Source: Streptomyces diastaticus subsp. diastaticus (lineage in GTDB: Bacteria; Actinomycetota; Actinomycetes; Streptomycetales; Streptomycetaceae). Taken from it: a stretch of DNA of 64,000 bases. Numbering within the stretch: the stretch's first letter is position 1; each line of letters begins with the position of its first letter. The notes below the pieces were generated by a model. That model searched no databases, was not told where the DNA came from, and saw nothing but the letters and a program-made list of their open reading frames with translations. Of the stretch, positions 16,927 to 28,843 are shown piece after piece. The stretch is from positions 1,560,501-1,624,500 of the forward strand of contig NZ_BLLN01000003.1 of the NCBI RefSeq assembly GCF_011170125.1, given 5' to 3'. The translations under genes and the position numbers were made by a program.

Positions 16927-18225
16927 CTACGGATGCTCCGGCGTACGCAGGAGCAGCACGGCCATGTCGTCGTGGCCGTCGCCCGGCCGGTCGGCCACCA
17001 GGGCGTCGCGGAGCTGGTCGAGAGAGCCCCCGGCATGGCGGGCGACGGTCGTGGCCAGTGCCTCCAGGCCCCGGTCCAGCGGCTCGTCGCGGCGTTCCAC
17101 CAGCCCGTCGGTGTAGAAGACGACGGTGCTCCCGCCCGGCAGCGCGCAGGTGTGGTCGGGGCGGGCGGCGTCCGGGTCGACGCCGAGCGGCAGACCCGGT
17201 TCGGCGTCGAGGTACCGCGTGGTGGCGTCCGGGAGGACCAGGAGGGGCGGCGGGTGTCCCGCGTTCGACCAACGGAGCGTCCAGCCGCCCTCCCCGGCAG
17301 GTTCGAACCGTGCCACGCAGGCGGTGGTGAAGAGCCGCTCGTCGGTCATGTGGGCGATCCGGTCGAGCCCGGTGAGGGCGTAACTGGGCGACGTGCTCTC
17401 CCCGAAGGACAGGGCCCGGAGCATGCCCCGGATCTGGGACATGGCCGCCGCCGCGTTCAGGTCGTGACCGACCACGTCCCCGATGATGGCGGAGCAGGAT
17501 CCGTCGGGCAGTTTGACCGCGTCGTACCAGTCGCCGCCCAGGTGGCCGGGTGAGGCGGCGGGACGGTAGATCGTGCGTGCCTCGAAAGGGCTCACCTCCA
17601 GCAGGCGGGGCAGCAGCAGGCGCTGGAAGTGCTCGGCGCCGGCGCGCTCCTGCTGGTACAGCCGGGCGTTCTCGATCGCGACGCCCGCGGTGCCGGCGAG
17701 CGCAAGGATCACTCCCTCGTCGTGGTGGTCGAAGGGCCGGCCGTCCTCACGGTCGCACAGGTAGATGTTGCCGTAGACCCGGCCCCGGACGGAGATGGCG
17801 ACGCCGAGCAGGGAATGCATCGGGGGGTGGCCGGGCGGGAAGCCGGCGGACTGCGGGTGGTCGGCGATCTCGGCGACGCGCAGCGGCTCCGGGTGGTGGA
17901 TGAGGTGGCCCAGCAGCCCCCGGCCGCGCGGCAGCTCCACCCCTGAGAGGTTGGCCAGCTCCTGAGAGTTCAGCCCGAGCGGGACGAACTCGGCGAGGAA
18001 CTCGCCCTCCTCGTCGAGCACGCCGAGGGCGCCGTAGCGCGCGCCGGACAGGTCCATGGCGGTCCGTACGATCCGCCGCAGCACCGCCGGCAGCTCCAGC
18101 TCACCGGTGATGCTGAGTACGGCCTCCAGCAGCCCCTGCAACCGGAGCTGGGCCTGGGCCAGGGCGTGCATCTGCTCAGCGATCCGGTCCAGATCGGAAC
18201 TGAGCGGGAGATTGAGCAGTGACAT
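16927..18225 (-). CDS. GAF-domain PP2C-family (SpoIIE/RsbU-like) serine phosphatase
   Basis: A 432-residue cytoplasmic protein starting at ATG 18225. A GAF sensor domain spans about residues 30-190 (RTAMDLSGARYGALGVLD, VAISVRGRVYGNIYLCDRE). The SpoIIE phosphatase domain follows: GGDWYDAVKLPDGSC, IGDVVGHDLNAAAAMSQIR, WSNAGHPPPLL and VFYTDGLVERR with the metal-binding Asp residues. No HATPase kinase domain is fused. Such proteins dephosphorylate anti-sigma-factor antagonists in response to a ligand; the partner is not encoded here. It is divergently arranged with the acyl-CoA oxidase gene. Confidence 0.92.
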   Translation of the reverse strand: MSLLNLPLSSDLDRIAEQMHALAQAQLRLQGLLEAVLSITGELELPAVLRRIVRTAMDLSGARYGALGVLDEEGEFLAEFVPLGLNSQELANLSGVELPRGRGLLGHLIHHPEPLRVAEIADHPQSAGFPPGHPPMHSLLGVAISVRGRVYGNIYLCDREDGRPFDHHDEGVILALAGTAGVAIENARLYQQERAGAEHFQRLLLPRLLEVSPFEARTIYRPAASPGHLGGDWYDAVKLPDGSCSAIIGDVVGHDLNAAAAMSQIRGMLRALSFGESTSPSYALTGLDRIAHMTDERLFTTACVARFEPAGEGGWTLRWSNAGHPPPLLVLPDATTRYLDAEPGLPLGVDPDAARPDHTCALPGGSTVVFYTDGLVERRDEPLDRGLEALATTVARHAGGSLDQLRDALVADRPGDGHDDMAVLLLRTPEHP

Positions 18226-18541
18226 GTACGGCACCTCGGCCGATCCGTCGCCGGCGCCGCCCGGCGGTTCCCGCGTCACCCGTCCGCTTCCTCCCGTCGC
18301 CGGCACGTCCGCGCGGCTTCGGCCTTCCGCCCGCTCCGCGACGCTCCTCGCCGGCCCTTTCGTGGCCAGAGGAGAGACAATCACGTATCGGCAGGGGGAC
18401 GGGGCAGGCCGCCCGGTGCGTCGGCGGAGTCGCCTCGTCGGGAGCCGGCGAGGCGACTCGGACGCGGGACGGCCCGCTTGGGGCGGGCCCGTCGCCCGAT
18501 CGGCCTCGGTTGATCGTCTCCGGGCCGGGTAGCGGAGTGTC

Positions 18542-20503
18542 ATGGTCAACGACGACACGTCCACCGGGCCGAGCGGGTACGTGCAGCCCCGGATCGACGT
18601 CCCCGCCCTGACGGCACTGCTCGACGGCGAGTACGCCGAGATCCGCGACCTGGTCCGGACCAACCTCGCGGCCCACGCCTCCGTCCTCGACGAGGCCGAC
18701 GAGCTCGGCGTCGACGCGTTCCGCGAGCGGGTGCGGGAGGTCGTGGTCGAGATGGCCGCGACGGGCCAGACCGGCATGGGGTTCCCTCCTGAGTACGGTG
18801 GGGGAGGCGACGTCGGGGCCTCGATCGCCGCGTTCGAGACGCTGGCCTTCGGCGACCTCTCGGTGCTGGTGAAGGTCGGGGTGCAGTTCGGCCTCTTCGG
18901 CGGAGCCATCCTGCAACTGGGCACCGAACGCCACCATGACGCCTACCTCCCCGACCTGGTCACCGGGAAGCTGATGGGCTGCTTCGCGATGACCGAGACC
19001 GGCCACGGCTCCAACGTCCAGGCGCTCGGCACCGTCGCGACGTACGACCCGCGGAGCCAGGAGTTCGTCGTCACCACCCACGGCGAGCAGGCCCGCAAGG
19101 ACTACATCGGCAACGCCGCCCGCCACGGCGAGGTGGCCGTCGTCTTCGCCCAGCTGGAGGTGGGTGGCAGGTCCGAGGGCGTGCACGCCCTCGTCGTACC
19201 CGTCCGGGTCGGGGGCGAGCCGGCCCCCGGCGTCCGGATCGAGGACGACGGCCGCAAGATGGGGCTCAACGGCGTCGACAACGGCCGCATCCACTTCGAC
19301 GGAGTGCGGGTGCCCCGCGAGGCGCTGCTCAACCGGTTCGCCGACGTCACTCCCGAAGGCGTGTACGAGAGCCCCATCGCCCATCCCAACCGCCGCTTCT
19401 TCACCATGCTCGGCACCCTCGTGCAGGGCCGGGTCAGCGTCGGCGGCGCCGGGGTCAACGCCGCCAAGGTGGCCCTGACCATCGCCACGCGCTACGCCGA
19501 CCGGCGCAGGCAGTTCGAGGCGGCTCCCGGCGCCCAGGAGCAACTGCTCCTCGACTACGGCCTGCACCAGCGGCGGCTGCTGCCGCTCATCGCCCGGACG
19601 TACGCGCTGCACTTCGCACAGGACGTCGTGCGTGGCCAGCTCCACGAGGTGTTCTCCGGCCCCGGGACCGACGACCAGGCGCGGCGCCGCCTGGAGTCGC
19701 GGGCCGCGGGTACCAAGGCGCTCGGCACCTGGCACGCGACCCGCACGATCCAGGAGTGCCGCGAGGCGTGCGGCGGCGCCGGCTACCTCAGCGTCAACCG
19801 GTTCGCCGCCCTCAAGAGCGACAGTGACATCTTCACCACCTTCGAGGGCGACAACCACGTACTGCTCCAACTGGTGGCCAAGGGGCTGCTCACCGACTAC
19901 GCGAGCGACTTCGAGGACCTGGACCAGCTCGGCATGGTCCGCCACGTCGCGGGCCTCGCCGTCGAGACCGTCCTGGAGAAGACCTCGGCCCACAAGCTGC
20001 TGGAGCGGGTCCGCGACCTGCTCCCCGGCGGCGACGAGTGGGACCAGGAGGCCGGTCTGCTCGACTCGGACTACCAGCTCGCCATGGTCCGCCACCGGGA
20101 GGAGCACATGCTCGCCGGAGCGGCCCGGCGGCTCAAGCGCGGCGTCGACCAGAAGCGCGACCCGGGCACCGTCTTCTCCCAGGTGCAGGACCACGTCATC
20201 GCCGTCGCCCGCGCGCACGTCGAGCGGCTGGTGCTGGAGGCGTTCGTCGAGAAGGTGCGCGGGCTGCCCGAGGGCGGCGAGAAGGTCGCGCTGGGACTGC
20301 TGTGCGACCTGTTCGCGCTGTCGACGATCGAGGCGGACCGCGCCTGGTTCATGGAGCACGGGCGGCTGACCGTGCAGCGTTCCAAGGCGATCAGCCGCGA
20401 GGTGAACGACCTCTGCCGCAAGATCCGCCCGCTCGCGGTCGACCTCGTCGACGCCTGGGGCGTCCCGCCGGAGATGCTGCGGGCGCCGGACCTCGCGGGC
20501 TGA
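18542..20503 (+). CDS. Acyl-CoA oxidase / dehydrogenase family flavoenzyme
   Basis: A 653-residue protein of the peroxisomal-type acyl-CoA oxidase branch, longer than the usual 380-residue dehydrogenases. It shows CFAMTETGHGSNVQ (FAD/substrate region), GRKMGLNGVDNGRIHFD, EACGGAGYLSVNR and TFEGDNHVLLQ, whose Glu is the catalytic base. It would oxidise acyl-CoA to enoyl-CoA, passing electrons to oxygen or an electron-transfer protein. It is a single-gene unit with the SpoIIE gene divergent upstream and a hairpin 13 bp past the stop. Confidence 0.92.
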   Translation: MVNDDTSTGPSGYVQPRIDVPALTALLDGEYAEIRDLVRTNLAAHASVLDEADELGVDAFRERVREVVVEMAATGQTGMGFPPEYGGGGDVGASIAAFETLAFGDLSVLVKVGVQFGLFGGAILQLGTERHHDAYLPDLVTGKLMGCFAMTETGHGSNVQALGTVATYDPRSQEFVVTTHGEQARKDYIGNAARHGEVAVVFAQLEVGGRSEGVHALVVPVRVGGEPAPGVRIEDDGRKMGLNGVDNGRIHFDGVRVPREALLNRFADVTPEGVYESPIAHPNRRFFTMLGTLVQGRVSVGGAGVNAAKVALTIATRYADRRRQFEAAPGAQEQLLLDYGLHQRRLLPLIARTYALHFAQDVVRGQLHEVFSGPGTDDQARRRLESRAAGTKALGTWHATRTIQECREACGGAGYLSVNRFAALKSDSDIFTTFEGDNHVLLQLVAKGLLTDYASDFEDLDQLGMVRHVAGLAVETVLEKTSAHKLLERVRDLLPGGDEWDQEAGLLDSDYQLAMVRHREEHMLAGAARRLKRGVDQKRDPGTVFSQVQDHVIAVARAHVERLVLEAFVEKVRGLPEGGEKVALGLLCDLFALSTIEADRAWFMEHGRLTVQRSKAISREVNDLCRKIRPLAVDLVDAWGVPPEMLRAPDLAG

Positions 20504-20515
20504 GCCGGCCGTGCT

Positions 20516-20577
20516 CCGTCCCAGCGTCCCACCGTCCCGCCGAGCGGTGGGTCGCCGCAGGTCGGCGGCTGGGACGG
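20516..20577 (+). terminator. Nested hairpin behind the acyl-CoA oxidase gene
   Basis: An outer stem CCGTCCCAGC (20516-20525) / GCTGGGACGG (20568-20577) encloses an inner stem CCCACCG (20528-20534) / CGGTGGG (20545-20551). It begins 12 bases after the stop and probably ends the transcript. Confidence 0.6.
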
Positions 20578-20723
20578 TCCGACTCCTCCGGGGACGGCAG
20601 ACAGCTCACCGGGGTGCGTGCCCTACTGGAGACGTGCGGCGACGGGCCCGGTGACGGCACCTCAGGTGCCGGTGGCCCGTGCACGCCGCAGACCACATCG
20701 TCGAGCAATCGAAGGGGAGCATC

Positions 20724-21044
20724 ATGACCTCACGTAGGTCCCTCACAGGCACTCTCACGGCAGTCGCGGTCCTCGGTGCCGGGCTGGCCGGCATCGCCAC
20801 CCCCGCCCAGGCCGCCCCGGTGGAGGCGGCCGGCAAGAAGGTGGCGAGCTGCGTCAAGACCAAGACCTTCAACCAGGCGAGCGTCTACACCGTGCAGGTG
20901 CGCAACACCTGTAAGTCCGCGGTCAAGGTGAAGATCGTCATGCGGCTCGGCAAGGACAGCCCGTGCACGACGATCAAGAAGGGCGGCTACTACCACCGCA
21001 ACACCAAGGGGCTCGCCACCTGGAAGGCCACGGTGAAGTGCTGA
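20724..21044 (+). CDS. Small secreted four-cysteine protein, tendamistat-like
   Basis: The start ATG at 20724 follows AAGGGGAGC; an ATG at 20679 lacks a site and would spoil the signal peptide. The 106-residue product has a Sec signal (RRSLTGTLTAVAVLGAG...) ending in AQA-A, then about 75 mature residues with exactly four Cys. The spacing and context (SCV...FNQA...C-x17-C...GGY...C) resemble Streptomyces alpha-amylase inhibitors of the tendamistat family, including the identical 17-residue gap between Cys2 and Cys3. The inhibitory Trp-Arg-Tyr triplet is replaced by Lys-Thr-Phe, so amylase inhibition is unlikely. The mature chain is Lys-rich and strongly basic. Confidence 0.75.
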   Translation: MTSRRSLTGTLTAVAVLGAGLAGIATPAQAAPVEAAGKKVASCVKTKTFNQASVYTVQVRNTCKSAVKVKIVMRLGKDSPCTTIKKGGYYHRNTKGLATWKATVKC

Positions 21045-21262
21045 CGTAGCGGCACCCGGGACCGGCGGGACGCGGCAGCGCCGACGCTCCACGGCCCGCC
21101 GGCCCGCCGGCGGTCGGGGGTGCTGCCGAACGGGGAGGCCGCGAGGTCCGGCCGGGAAAGCAGTGGCGGCCGGTGCGCGGGTGTGGTTCCCTCCCACCGC
21201 CCACAGGCTTCCGTGACCATGGACGCGGAGGCCGTCCGTGCCGACCGCCACGAGGAGCCGCC

Positions 21263-22156
21263 ATGCCCCCGTCCGACACCCCCGCCGTCCGCGAGATCCC
21301 CGTGACGGACGACAAGGCGGGGCCGTACGGCATCACGGCCGGACCTGACGGGGCGCTGTGGCTCACCCTCGTGCACAGCGGAGGCATCGCGCGCCTCACC
21401 CTGGACGGCGAACGCGCCGTCCACCCGCTGGACCCGTCCGGCTGCCGACCCACGGTCATCGCTCCGGGGCCGGACGGGGCGCTGTGGTTCACCCGGTACC
21501 TGGACCACAGGATCGGCCGGATCACCACCGGCGGAGCGGTGACGTCGTTCGCCGTTCCGACCCCGGACAGCGGCCCCTTCGGCATCACCGCCGGGCCGGA
21601 CGGTGTCATGTGGTTCGCGCAGATGAACAGCGACCGCATCGGCCGGGTCACCGGGGACGGCCAGATCACCGAGTTCCCGCTGCCCGTCACGGGCGGCCTG
21701 CCCTCGGCCATCACGGCGGGCCCGGACGGAGCCCTGTGGTTCACCCTCAACCAGGCGAACGCCGTCGGCCGCATCACCGTGGACGGGGACGTGGTGACGT
21801 ACCCGCTGCCCACCCCCGGCGCGGCACCCGTGGGCATCGCGAGCGACGGGGACGTTCTGTGGTTCGTGGAGATCGCGGCCGGGCAGGTCGGCCGCGTCTC
21901 GGTGGACGGCCGGATCGAGGAGTTCCCCCTGCCGGACCGCGCGGCCGGACCGCACGCCATCGTCGCCGCCTGCGCCGGAGAGTGCTGGTTCACCGAATGG
22001 CGAGCCAACCGCGTCGGCCGCGTCACCGCCGGCGGCGAGATCACCGAGTACGAGCTGCCGTCGCCGTCGTCCGAACCGCACGGCATCACGCTGGGCCCCG
22101 ACGGCGCTCTCTGGGTGGCCCTGGAGACGGGCGGGGTCGCGCGGGTGGAACGGTAG
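21263..22156 (+). CDS. vgb: Virginiamycin B lyase-type streptogramin B lyase
   Basis: A 297-residue seven-bladed beta-propeller with repeating GPDGALWFT / RIGRIT blades. Vgb opens the streptogramin B ring by elimination. The staphylococcal catalytic residues His228, Glu268 and His270 correspond to His231 (GPHAI), Glu271 and His273 (SEPHGI), all shifted by exactly three, so the site looks intact. The start ATG at 21263 follows GAGGAG. It stands alone without an antibiotic cluster. Family members outside producers can have other roles, but every key residue is present. Confidence 0.9.
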   Translation: MPPSDTPAVREIPVTDDKAGPYGITAGPDGALWLTLVHSGGIARLTLDGERAVHPLDPSGCRPTVIAPGPDGALWFTRYLDHRIGRITTGGAVTSFAVPTPDSGPFGITAGPDGVMWFAQMNSDRIGRVTGDGQITEFPLPVTGGLPSAITAGPDGALWFTLNQANAVGRITVDGDVVTYPLPTPGAAPVGIASDGDVLWFVEIAAGQVGRVSVDGRIEEFPLPDRAAGPHAIVAACAGECWFTEWRANRVGRVTAGGEITEYELPSPSSEPHGITLGPDGALWVALETGGVARVER

Positions 22157-22235
22157 GGGGTGTCCTCGCGGTGCGGTGCGGTGTCCGCGTGTCCGGTGCG
22201 GGCTCCCGGCGCGCCTGCCGCAGCCCTCGACATGA

Positions 22236-22490
22236 CGCCGTCGAGGTGCCCGAACCGGGCCGCGCCGTGGGCATGGTCCTGCGCGGCCCGGCCGTCGCCC
22301 GCCACGCCGACCGCTGGTCGCCGTCCGCGCCGGCCCGGAGGTGGCCGGCGGCCCGTCCAGCACCGTCCTCGCGACCGACTTGATCCGCGCGTCGTACGGC
22401 GCCGAGACGGAGATCCTCACCGCCTCGTCCGGCGGCGACCCCGTGGCCGTCCCGACGGGCCGGACCCCGGCGGCGACCTCACACAGGCGA
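22236..22490 (+). pseudogene. Relic of a FecE-type siderophore ABC ATPase (C-terminal end)
   Basis: In the 400-bp gap before the hydrolase gene, one frame reads GRAVGMVLRGPAVARHADR and, after a one-base shift near 22315, another reads LVAVRAGPEVAGG, STVLATDLIRASYGAETEIL and DPVAVPTGR. This matches the C-terminal end of iron-siderophore importer ATPases (HDLNLAARYADR...LVAL.AG.VVA.G...VL...L...YG...E). Walker motifs and the rest of the gene are absent. The second frame runs on without stop into the following hydrolase ORF. Confidence 0.55.
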
Positions 22491-22559
22491 ACCGGAGAGC
22501 GCGGCACGGGCCTGAGCCACCCGATATCTCCTGGCGGTGAGCGCGGTGAGGGCGTCACG

Positions 22560-23444
22560 ATGGTGGCCATGGACTACGGCGTGACGGATCCCGCGCGGCT
22601 CGGACAGACCCGGATGCCGGACGGCCGACTCCTCGGCTGGGCGGAGTGGGGGCCGGCCGACGGCACCCCGGTGCTGCTGTGCCCCGGGGCGGCGACCAGT
22701 CGGTGGCTCGGTTTCGGCGGTGGCGTCGTCGACTCGGCCGGGGCCCGGCTCATCAGCGTGGACCGCCCGGGACTCGGCGCCTCGGACCCGGACCCCGGCC
22801 GCACGCTGAGCAGTTGGGCGGCGGACATCGGGCAGCTCGTCCAGGAGCGGGCCCTGCACGCTCCGGCGGCGGTGGGGTTCTCCCAGGGCGCTCCGTTCGC
22901 CCTCGCCCTGGCGGCGGGAGGGCTGGTGGACGCGGTGGCGGTGGTGTCCGGCAGCGACGAACTCGCCCACCCCCGCTTCGCCCGCTCGTTGGCGCCCCGG
23001 GTGCGGGAGATGGTGGCCGCGGTCGCGGCCGACTCCCTCGGCGCCGAGGAAGCGTTCGCCGGCCACGGCGGCCCCGAGGCGCTGTGGGAGCTGATCGTCA
23101 CGACGAGTGCCGAGGCCGACCTCAGGGTCTACACCGATCCTGTCTTCCGGCCGGCCTTCCGGCGTGCGTCGCAGGAGGCGTTCAGCCGAGGTCCGGCAGG
23201 CTACGCCCGCGACACCGTACTGGCCATGGGCCGCTGGCCGTTCGACCCGGCCGGCATCGCCGTACCGGTCGATCTCTGGTACGGGCAGCGGGACACCAGT
23301 CCGGTCCACTCACCGGACCTGGGCGCCTCACTGGCCCGAATGATCCCGGGAGCGACCCGGCACGTGCTGCCGACCGCCGGGGGTTCCCTGCTGTGGACGC
23401 ACGGGGGCACCGTCCTCCGTACCGTGCTGGGCCACGTCCGCTGA
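22560..23444 (+). CDS. Alpha/beta-fold hydrolase
   Basis: A 294-residue protein from ATG 22560 (a second ATG is three codons on). It has a serine-hydrolase nucleophile elbow GFSQGAP, an oxyanion-like segment LLCPGAATSRW, SVDRPGLGASD before it, and a late GQRDTSPV (candidate Asp) and LWTHGG (candidate His). It resembles general actinomycete alpha/beta hydrolases; the substrate is not predictable. The upstream GGTGAGGG could act as ribosome site. Upstream lies an ATPase relic and downstream an AlkD-like relic. Confidence 0.82.
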   Translation: MVAMDYGVTDPARLGQTRMPDGRLLGWAEWGPADGTPVLLCPGAATSRWLGFGGGVVDSAGARLISVDRPGLGASDPDPGRTLSSWAADIGQLVQERALHAPAAVGFSQGAPFALALAAGGLVDAVAVVSGSDELAHPRFARSLAPRVREMVAAVAADSLGAEEAFAGHGGPEALWELIVTTSAEADLRVYTDPVFRPAFRRASQEAFSRGPAGYARDTVLAMGRWPFDPAGIAVPVDLWYGQRDTSPVHSPDLGASLARMIPGATRHVLPTAGGSLLWTHGGTVLRTVLGHVR

Positions 23445-23549
23445 CCGTGCGTCGGGGCGGCCCACAGCCTCCTCGCCGGACCGCGCGTCCCCGGACAGGA
23501 GATGCCGGCGGGTCCGGACGCGCCGGCACCACGACCACCGCGTGCGACG

Positions 23550-24677
23550 ACAGAGAAGGCCCGAGCGCCCTGGCGAGCGAGTACGGACCGAAGCGGTGCT
23601 TCGACGGCGAGGCGGCCCGTCTCCTCGGCGGCCGGATCCGCGCCCGGCATCCCGGGTTCGACGTCGAGGGGTACGCCGCCGAGGCCGAGCGACGCGTTCC
23701 CGGAAAGGAGCTCAAGGGCCGGGTGCCGGCCCTGGCCGGGGGACTGCGCCCCGGCTCCCCGAGGGCCACCCCGCCGCCGTGCCGCTCCTCCTGGCCACCC
23801 TCGGTGATGAACTCGCCAGGAGCGACGGCTCGTTCACCGCGAGCTGGTTCCTCATGCCGGTGGCCATGTTCGTGGAGGAGCACGGACTCGACCCACCCGG
23901 AGCTGCACCTCGACGCCATCGAGGCGATCACCCGCCGCCACACCGGTGAGTACGCCGTCCGGCCCCACCTCGTGCAGCACCGTGCCCGGACGCTGAAGCG
24001 CGTCGCCGAGTCGGCGCGCAGCCCGAGCCACAACGTGCGGCGTCTGGCGAGCGAGGGGATCCGCCCGCCTGCCGTGGGCCCGCACCCTCGACACCCACGT
24101 CCAGGACTCGGCGCCGGCCTGGACATCCGCGGACCGCTGCGCAGCGACCCTTCGGAGCACGTCCGCAAGTCCGTCGCGAACAACCTCGACGACATCGCCG
24201 GGGACCACCCGGGCGCCGTCCTCGCCACCGCGCTGCGCCGGCTGGAGAAGAGCCCCACCCCTGAGACCGGGTGGACCGCCAAGCACGGTCTGCGCACCCT
24301 GGTCAAGAAGGGCGACCGGCAGGCGCCGGCCCTCCTCGGCGCGAGCGGCGGCGAGCACGTCGAGGTCTCCCGGCTGCCGGTCACCCGCGCGGTGGCCGTC
24401 GGAGAGACCGTCGTCATCGACCTGGTCGACACCGACGAGCGGTCCCACCGCGTCACTGCCGACCACGTCGTCCACCACGTGCGGAGGAACGGCCGCGGCG
24501 CCCCGAGGTCTTCAAGCTGACGACGCTCGGACCCGCCCCCGGGGAGCGGCGGAACCCGCGCAGGTCACACCCGGTCGGGCAGGTCCGACCCGCGCGTACC
24601 ACCCCGGCGAGCATGTCGTCGACATCCAGGCCGACGGCCTGGCCAAGGCCACGGAGAGGTTCGACCTGCGCACCTGA
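23550..24677 (+). pseudogene. DNA alkylation repair (AlkD/AlkC-like HEAT-repeat) gene with several frame changes
   Basis: Pieces in all three frames line up as one gene: FDGEAARLLGGRI...GFDVEGYAAEAERRV, then HPAAVPLLLATLGDEL and ASWFLMPVAMFVEEHGLD in a second frame, then HLDAIEAITRRHTGEYAVRP, SEHVRKSVANNLDDIAGDHP and WTAKHGLRTLVKKG in the first. PEVFKLTTL and YHPGEHVVDIQADGLA...RFDLRT follow before TGA at 24675-24677. The HEAT-like repeats and the C-terminal beta domain resemble bacterial DNA alkylation repair enzymes that excise 3-methyladenine. At least four frame changes make it non-functional as read, or poorly sequenced. Confidence 0.72.
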
Positions 24678-24856
24678 GCAGCCTGCCCGGAGCCCGTCCG
24701 GAAGGCTCAGGGCGCGCCCTTGCGCGCCGCAGTCCGGCGCCCTCGACCGGCCGGGTGCGCTCCACGGCGACGAGGCCCGAACTCCTGGCTGCCCGCGCCC
24801 GGCCCCGAGGGCCGGGCGCGGGCACGCGGGAAGCAAGGCCGGAGGGGACCTCCGGG

Positions 24857-25890
24857 TCAGCCGTCGGCCGCCGTGCCCACCACCGCTTCCCGTGCGGCCG
24901 CCTTCGCGGCCGGCTCCGGGTGGACGCAGTGCCAGCGGTGCCCCGCCGTGTCCTCGGTGGCCGTCGGGAAGGCGGTGGCACAGGCGTCGTCCGCCTTCCA
25001 GCAGCGGGTGCGGAAGGGACAGCCCGAGGGCGGGTTGGTGGCGGAGGGGACCGGGCCGTGCAGCACGATCCGCTCGGGCCGCTCCAGCAGGCTCGGGGTG
25101 GCCGAGAGCAGGGCCTCGGTGTAGGGGTGGCGGGAGTCGGCGGTGACCTGGGAGGCGGCTCCCTCCTCGACGACGCGGCCCAGGTACAGCACCGCGACGC
25201 GGTCGGCGAGGTAGCGGACCGTCTGTACGTCGTGGGAGATGAACACCATGCCCAGGCCGAGGCGTTCGCGCAGGTCCACCAGGAGGTTGAGGATCTGGGC
25301 ACGCACCGACACGTCCAGGGCGCTGGTGGGTTCGTCGGCGACGATCAGCTCGGGGTCGAGCGCGAGCGCGCGGGCGATGGCCACCCGTTGGCGCTGGCCG
25401 CCGGAGAGCTGCCCGGGCAGCGCCTCCAGCGTGTGGCCGGGCAGGCCGACCAGGTCGAGGAGCTCCCTGACCCGCGCCTCACGTTCCTGGGGTGTGCCGC
25501 GCCGGTGCACGTCCAGCGGGTCGCGGATGACGCGGCGTACGGAGAGCCGGGGGTTGAGCGCGGTGGACGGGTCCTGGAAGACGACGCCGACCGCCGGGCC
25601 GAACTGCTCGCGCCGCTGGGCGGGGCTCAGGCTCCACAGGTCCTGCCCCCGGAAGCGCACCTGCCCTTCCGTCGGACGCTGGAGGCCGGTGACGACACGC
25701 GCGAGGGTGGATTTCCCGCAGCCCGACTCGCCGACCAGGCCGAGGATCTCGCCCCGGCGGATCTCCAGCGAGGCGTCGGTCAGCGCGTGCACCGCGTCCC
25801 TGCGGAACAGACCGCCGCTGCGCGCCTTGTGGCGTACGTGGACGTGGTCCAGCCGGATGAGGGAGTCCATCGAGGCGTCCTTCGGTGCGG

Positions 25891-25894
<4 letters not shown>
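24857..25894 (-). CDS. Peptide-type ABC transporter ATPase (DppF/OppF-like), sialic-acid locus
   Basis: A 345-residue ATPase beginning at ATG 25894, which overlaps the stop of the upstream permease-ATPase fusion (ATGA). Motifs in order: Walker [11 protein letters not shown]-loop VVFQDPSTALNP, signature LSGGQRQRVAIARAL, Walker B LIVADEPTSALD, H-loop FISHDVQ. The C-terminal oligopeptide/dipeptide domain contains a Cys cluster (GCPFRTRCWKADDAC...C) seen in OppF/DppF. It works with the fusion protein and DppB-like permease to power the importer whose binding protein is encoded at 28895-30490. Confidence 0.93.
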
Positions 25895-27866
<1,972 letters not shown>

Positions 27867-27870
<4 letters not shown>

Positions 27871-28817
27871 ACCGTCCTGATGCGCGGGTTGACGAGCAGG
27901 TAGAGCAGGTCGACGACGACGTTGACCACGAGGAAGGCGACCGCGATGGTGAGCACGGTGCCCTGCACGAGCCCGACGTCGCCCCCGGTGACGCCTTCGA
28001 GGATCAGCTTGCCCATGCCGGGCAGGTCGAAGATGGCCTCGATGACGACGGCGCCACTGAGCATGTAGCCGACCTTGACACCGAGCACGGTCAACGGCGT
28101 GACCAGGGCGTTGCGGAGTACGGACCGGATGATCAGGAAGGGCGGCAGACCGCTGCCGCGCGCGGTGCGCACGTAGTCCCGGTCGAGTTCGGAGACCATC
28201 GAGGTGCGCACCAGCCGGGCCAGGGAGGCGGCGACCGGGAGGGCCAGCGCCACGGCGGGCAGGGTCATGCTCTCCAGCCAGCCGGAGAAGGAGTCCGCCG
28301 GGTTGACGTAGCCACCGGTCGGAAAGAGGTCCATGGTGAGGGCGAACTGCTGGATGAGGAGCACGCCGAGCCAGAACGAGGGCAGGGCGACCCCGGCCAT
28401 CGACAGGACGCGGAAGACCTGGTCGGGCCAGCGGTCCCGGTACATCGCGCTGAGGACGCCCGCGGTCAGGGCCAGGGCGACGGCCAGCGCGAGGCCGAGC
28501 ACCGTGAGCTGGAGGGTCAGCGGGAACGCGGTGGCGATACGGTCGGCGACGGGCTGGCTCGGCGGCACGGTGACGCCGAGATCGCCGCGCAGCAGATCAC
28601 CCAGGAAGGCGAAGTACCGGACGAACATCGGGTCGTTGAGGCCGTGCGCCTCGGCGAACGCGGCGCGCGCCGCGGGGCTGGCGGAGTCGCCGAGCGCGTT
28701 GTACGCGGGGTCGGCCGGCGAGAACTGGAGGACCACGAAGACCAGCAGCGTGATGCCGAGGACCATCACCGGCATGATCGCGACGCGGCGCAGCGCGAGC
28801 CGGAGGAAAGCAACCAT
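27867..28817 (-). CDS. Peptide-type ABC transporter permease (DppB-like), sialic-acid locus
   Basis: A 316-residue permease with six predicted membrane segments. It has the DppB signatures VLGITLLVFVVLQFSPADPA at the N-terminus, RYFAFLGDLLRGDLGVT, and the EAA loop RDYVRTARGSGLPPFLIIRSVLRNAL. Its stop overlaps the start of the permease-ATPase fusion (ATGA at 27867-27870). Upstream, 77 bp separate it from the binding-protein gene and contain a strong hairpin. Confidence 0.93.
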
Positions 28818-28843
28818 CCTGGTTTCCTAGGGATTGGGGCGAG

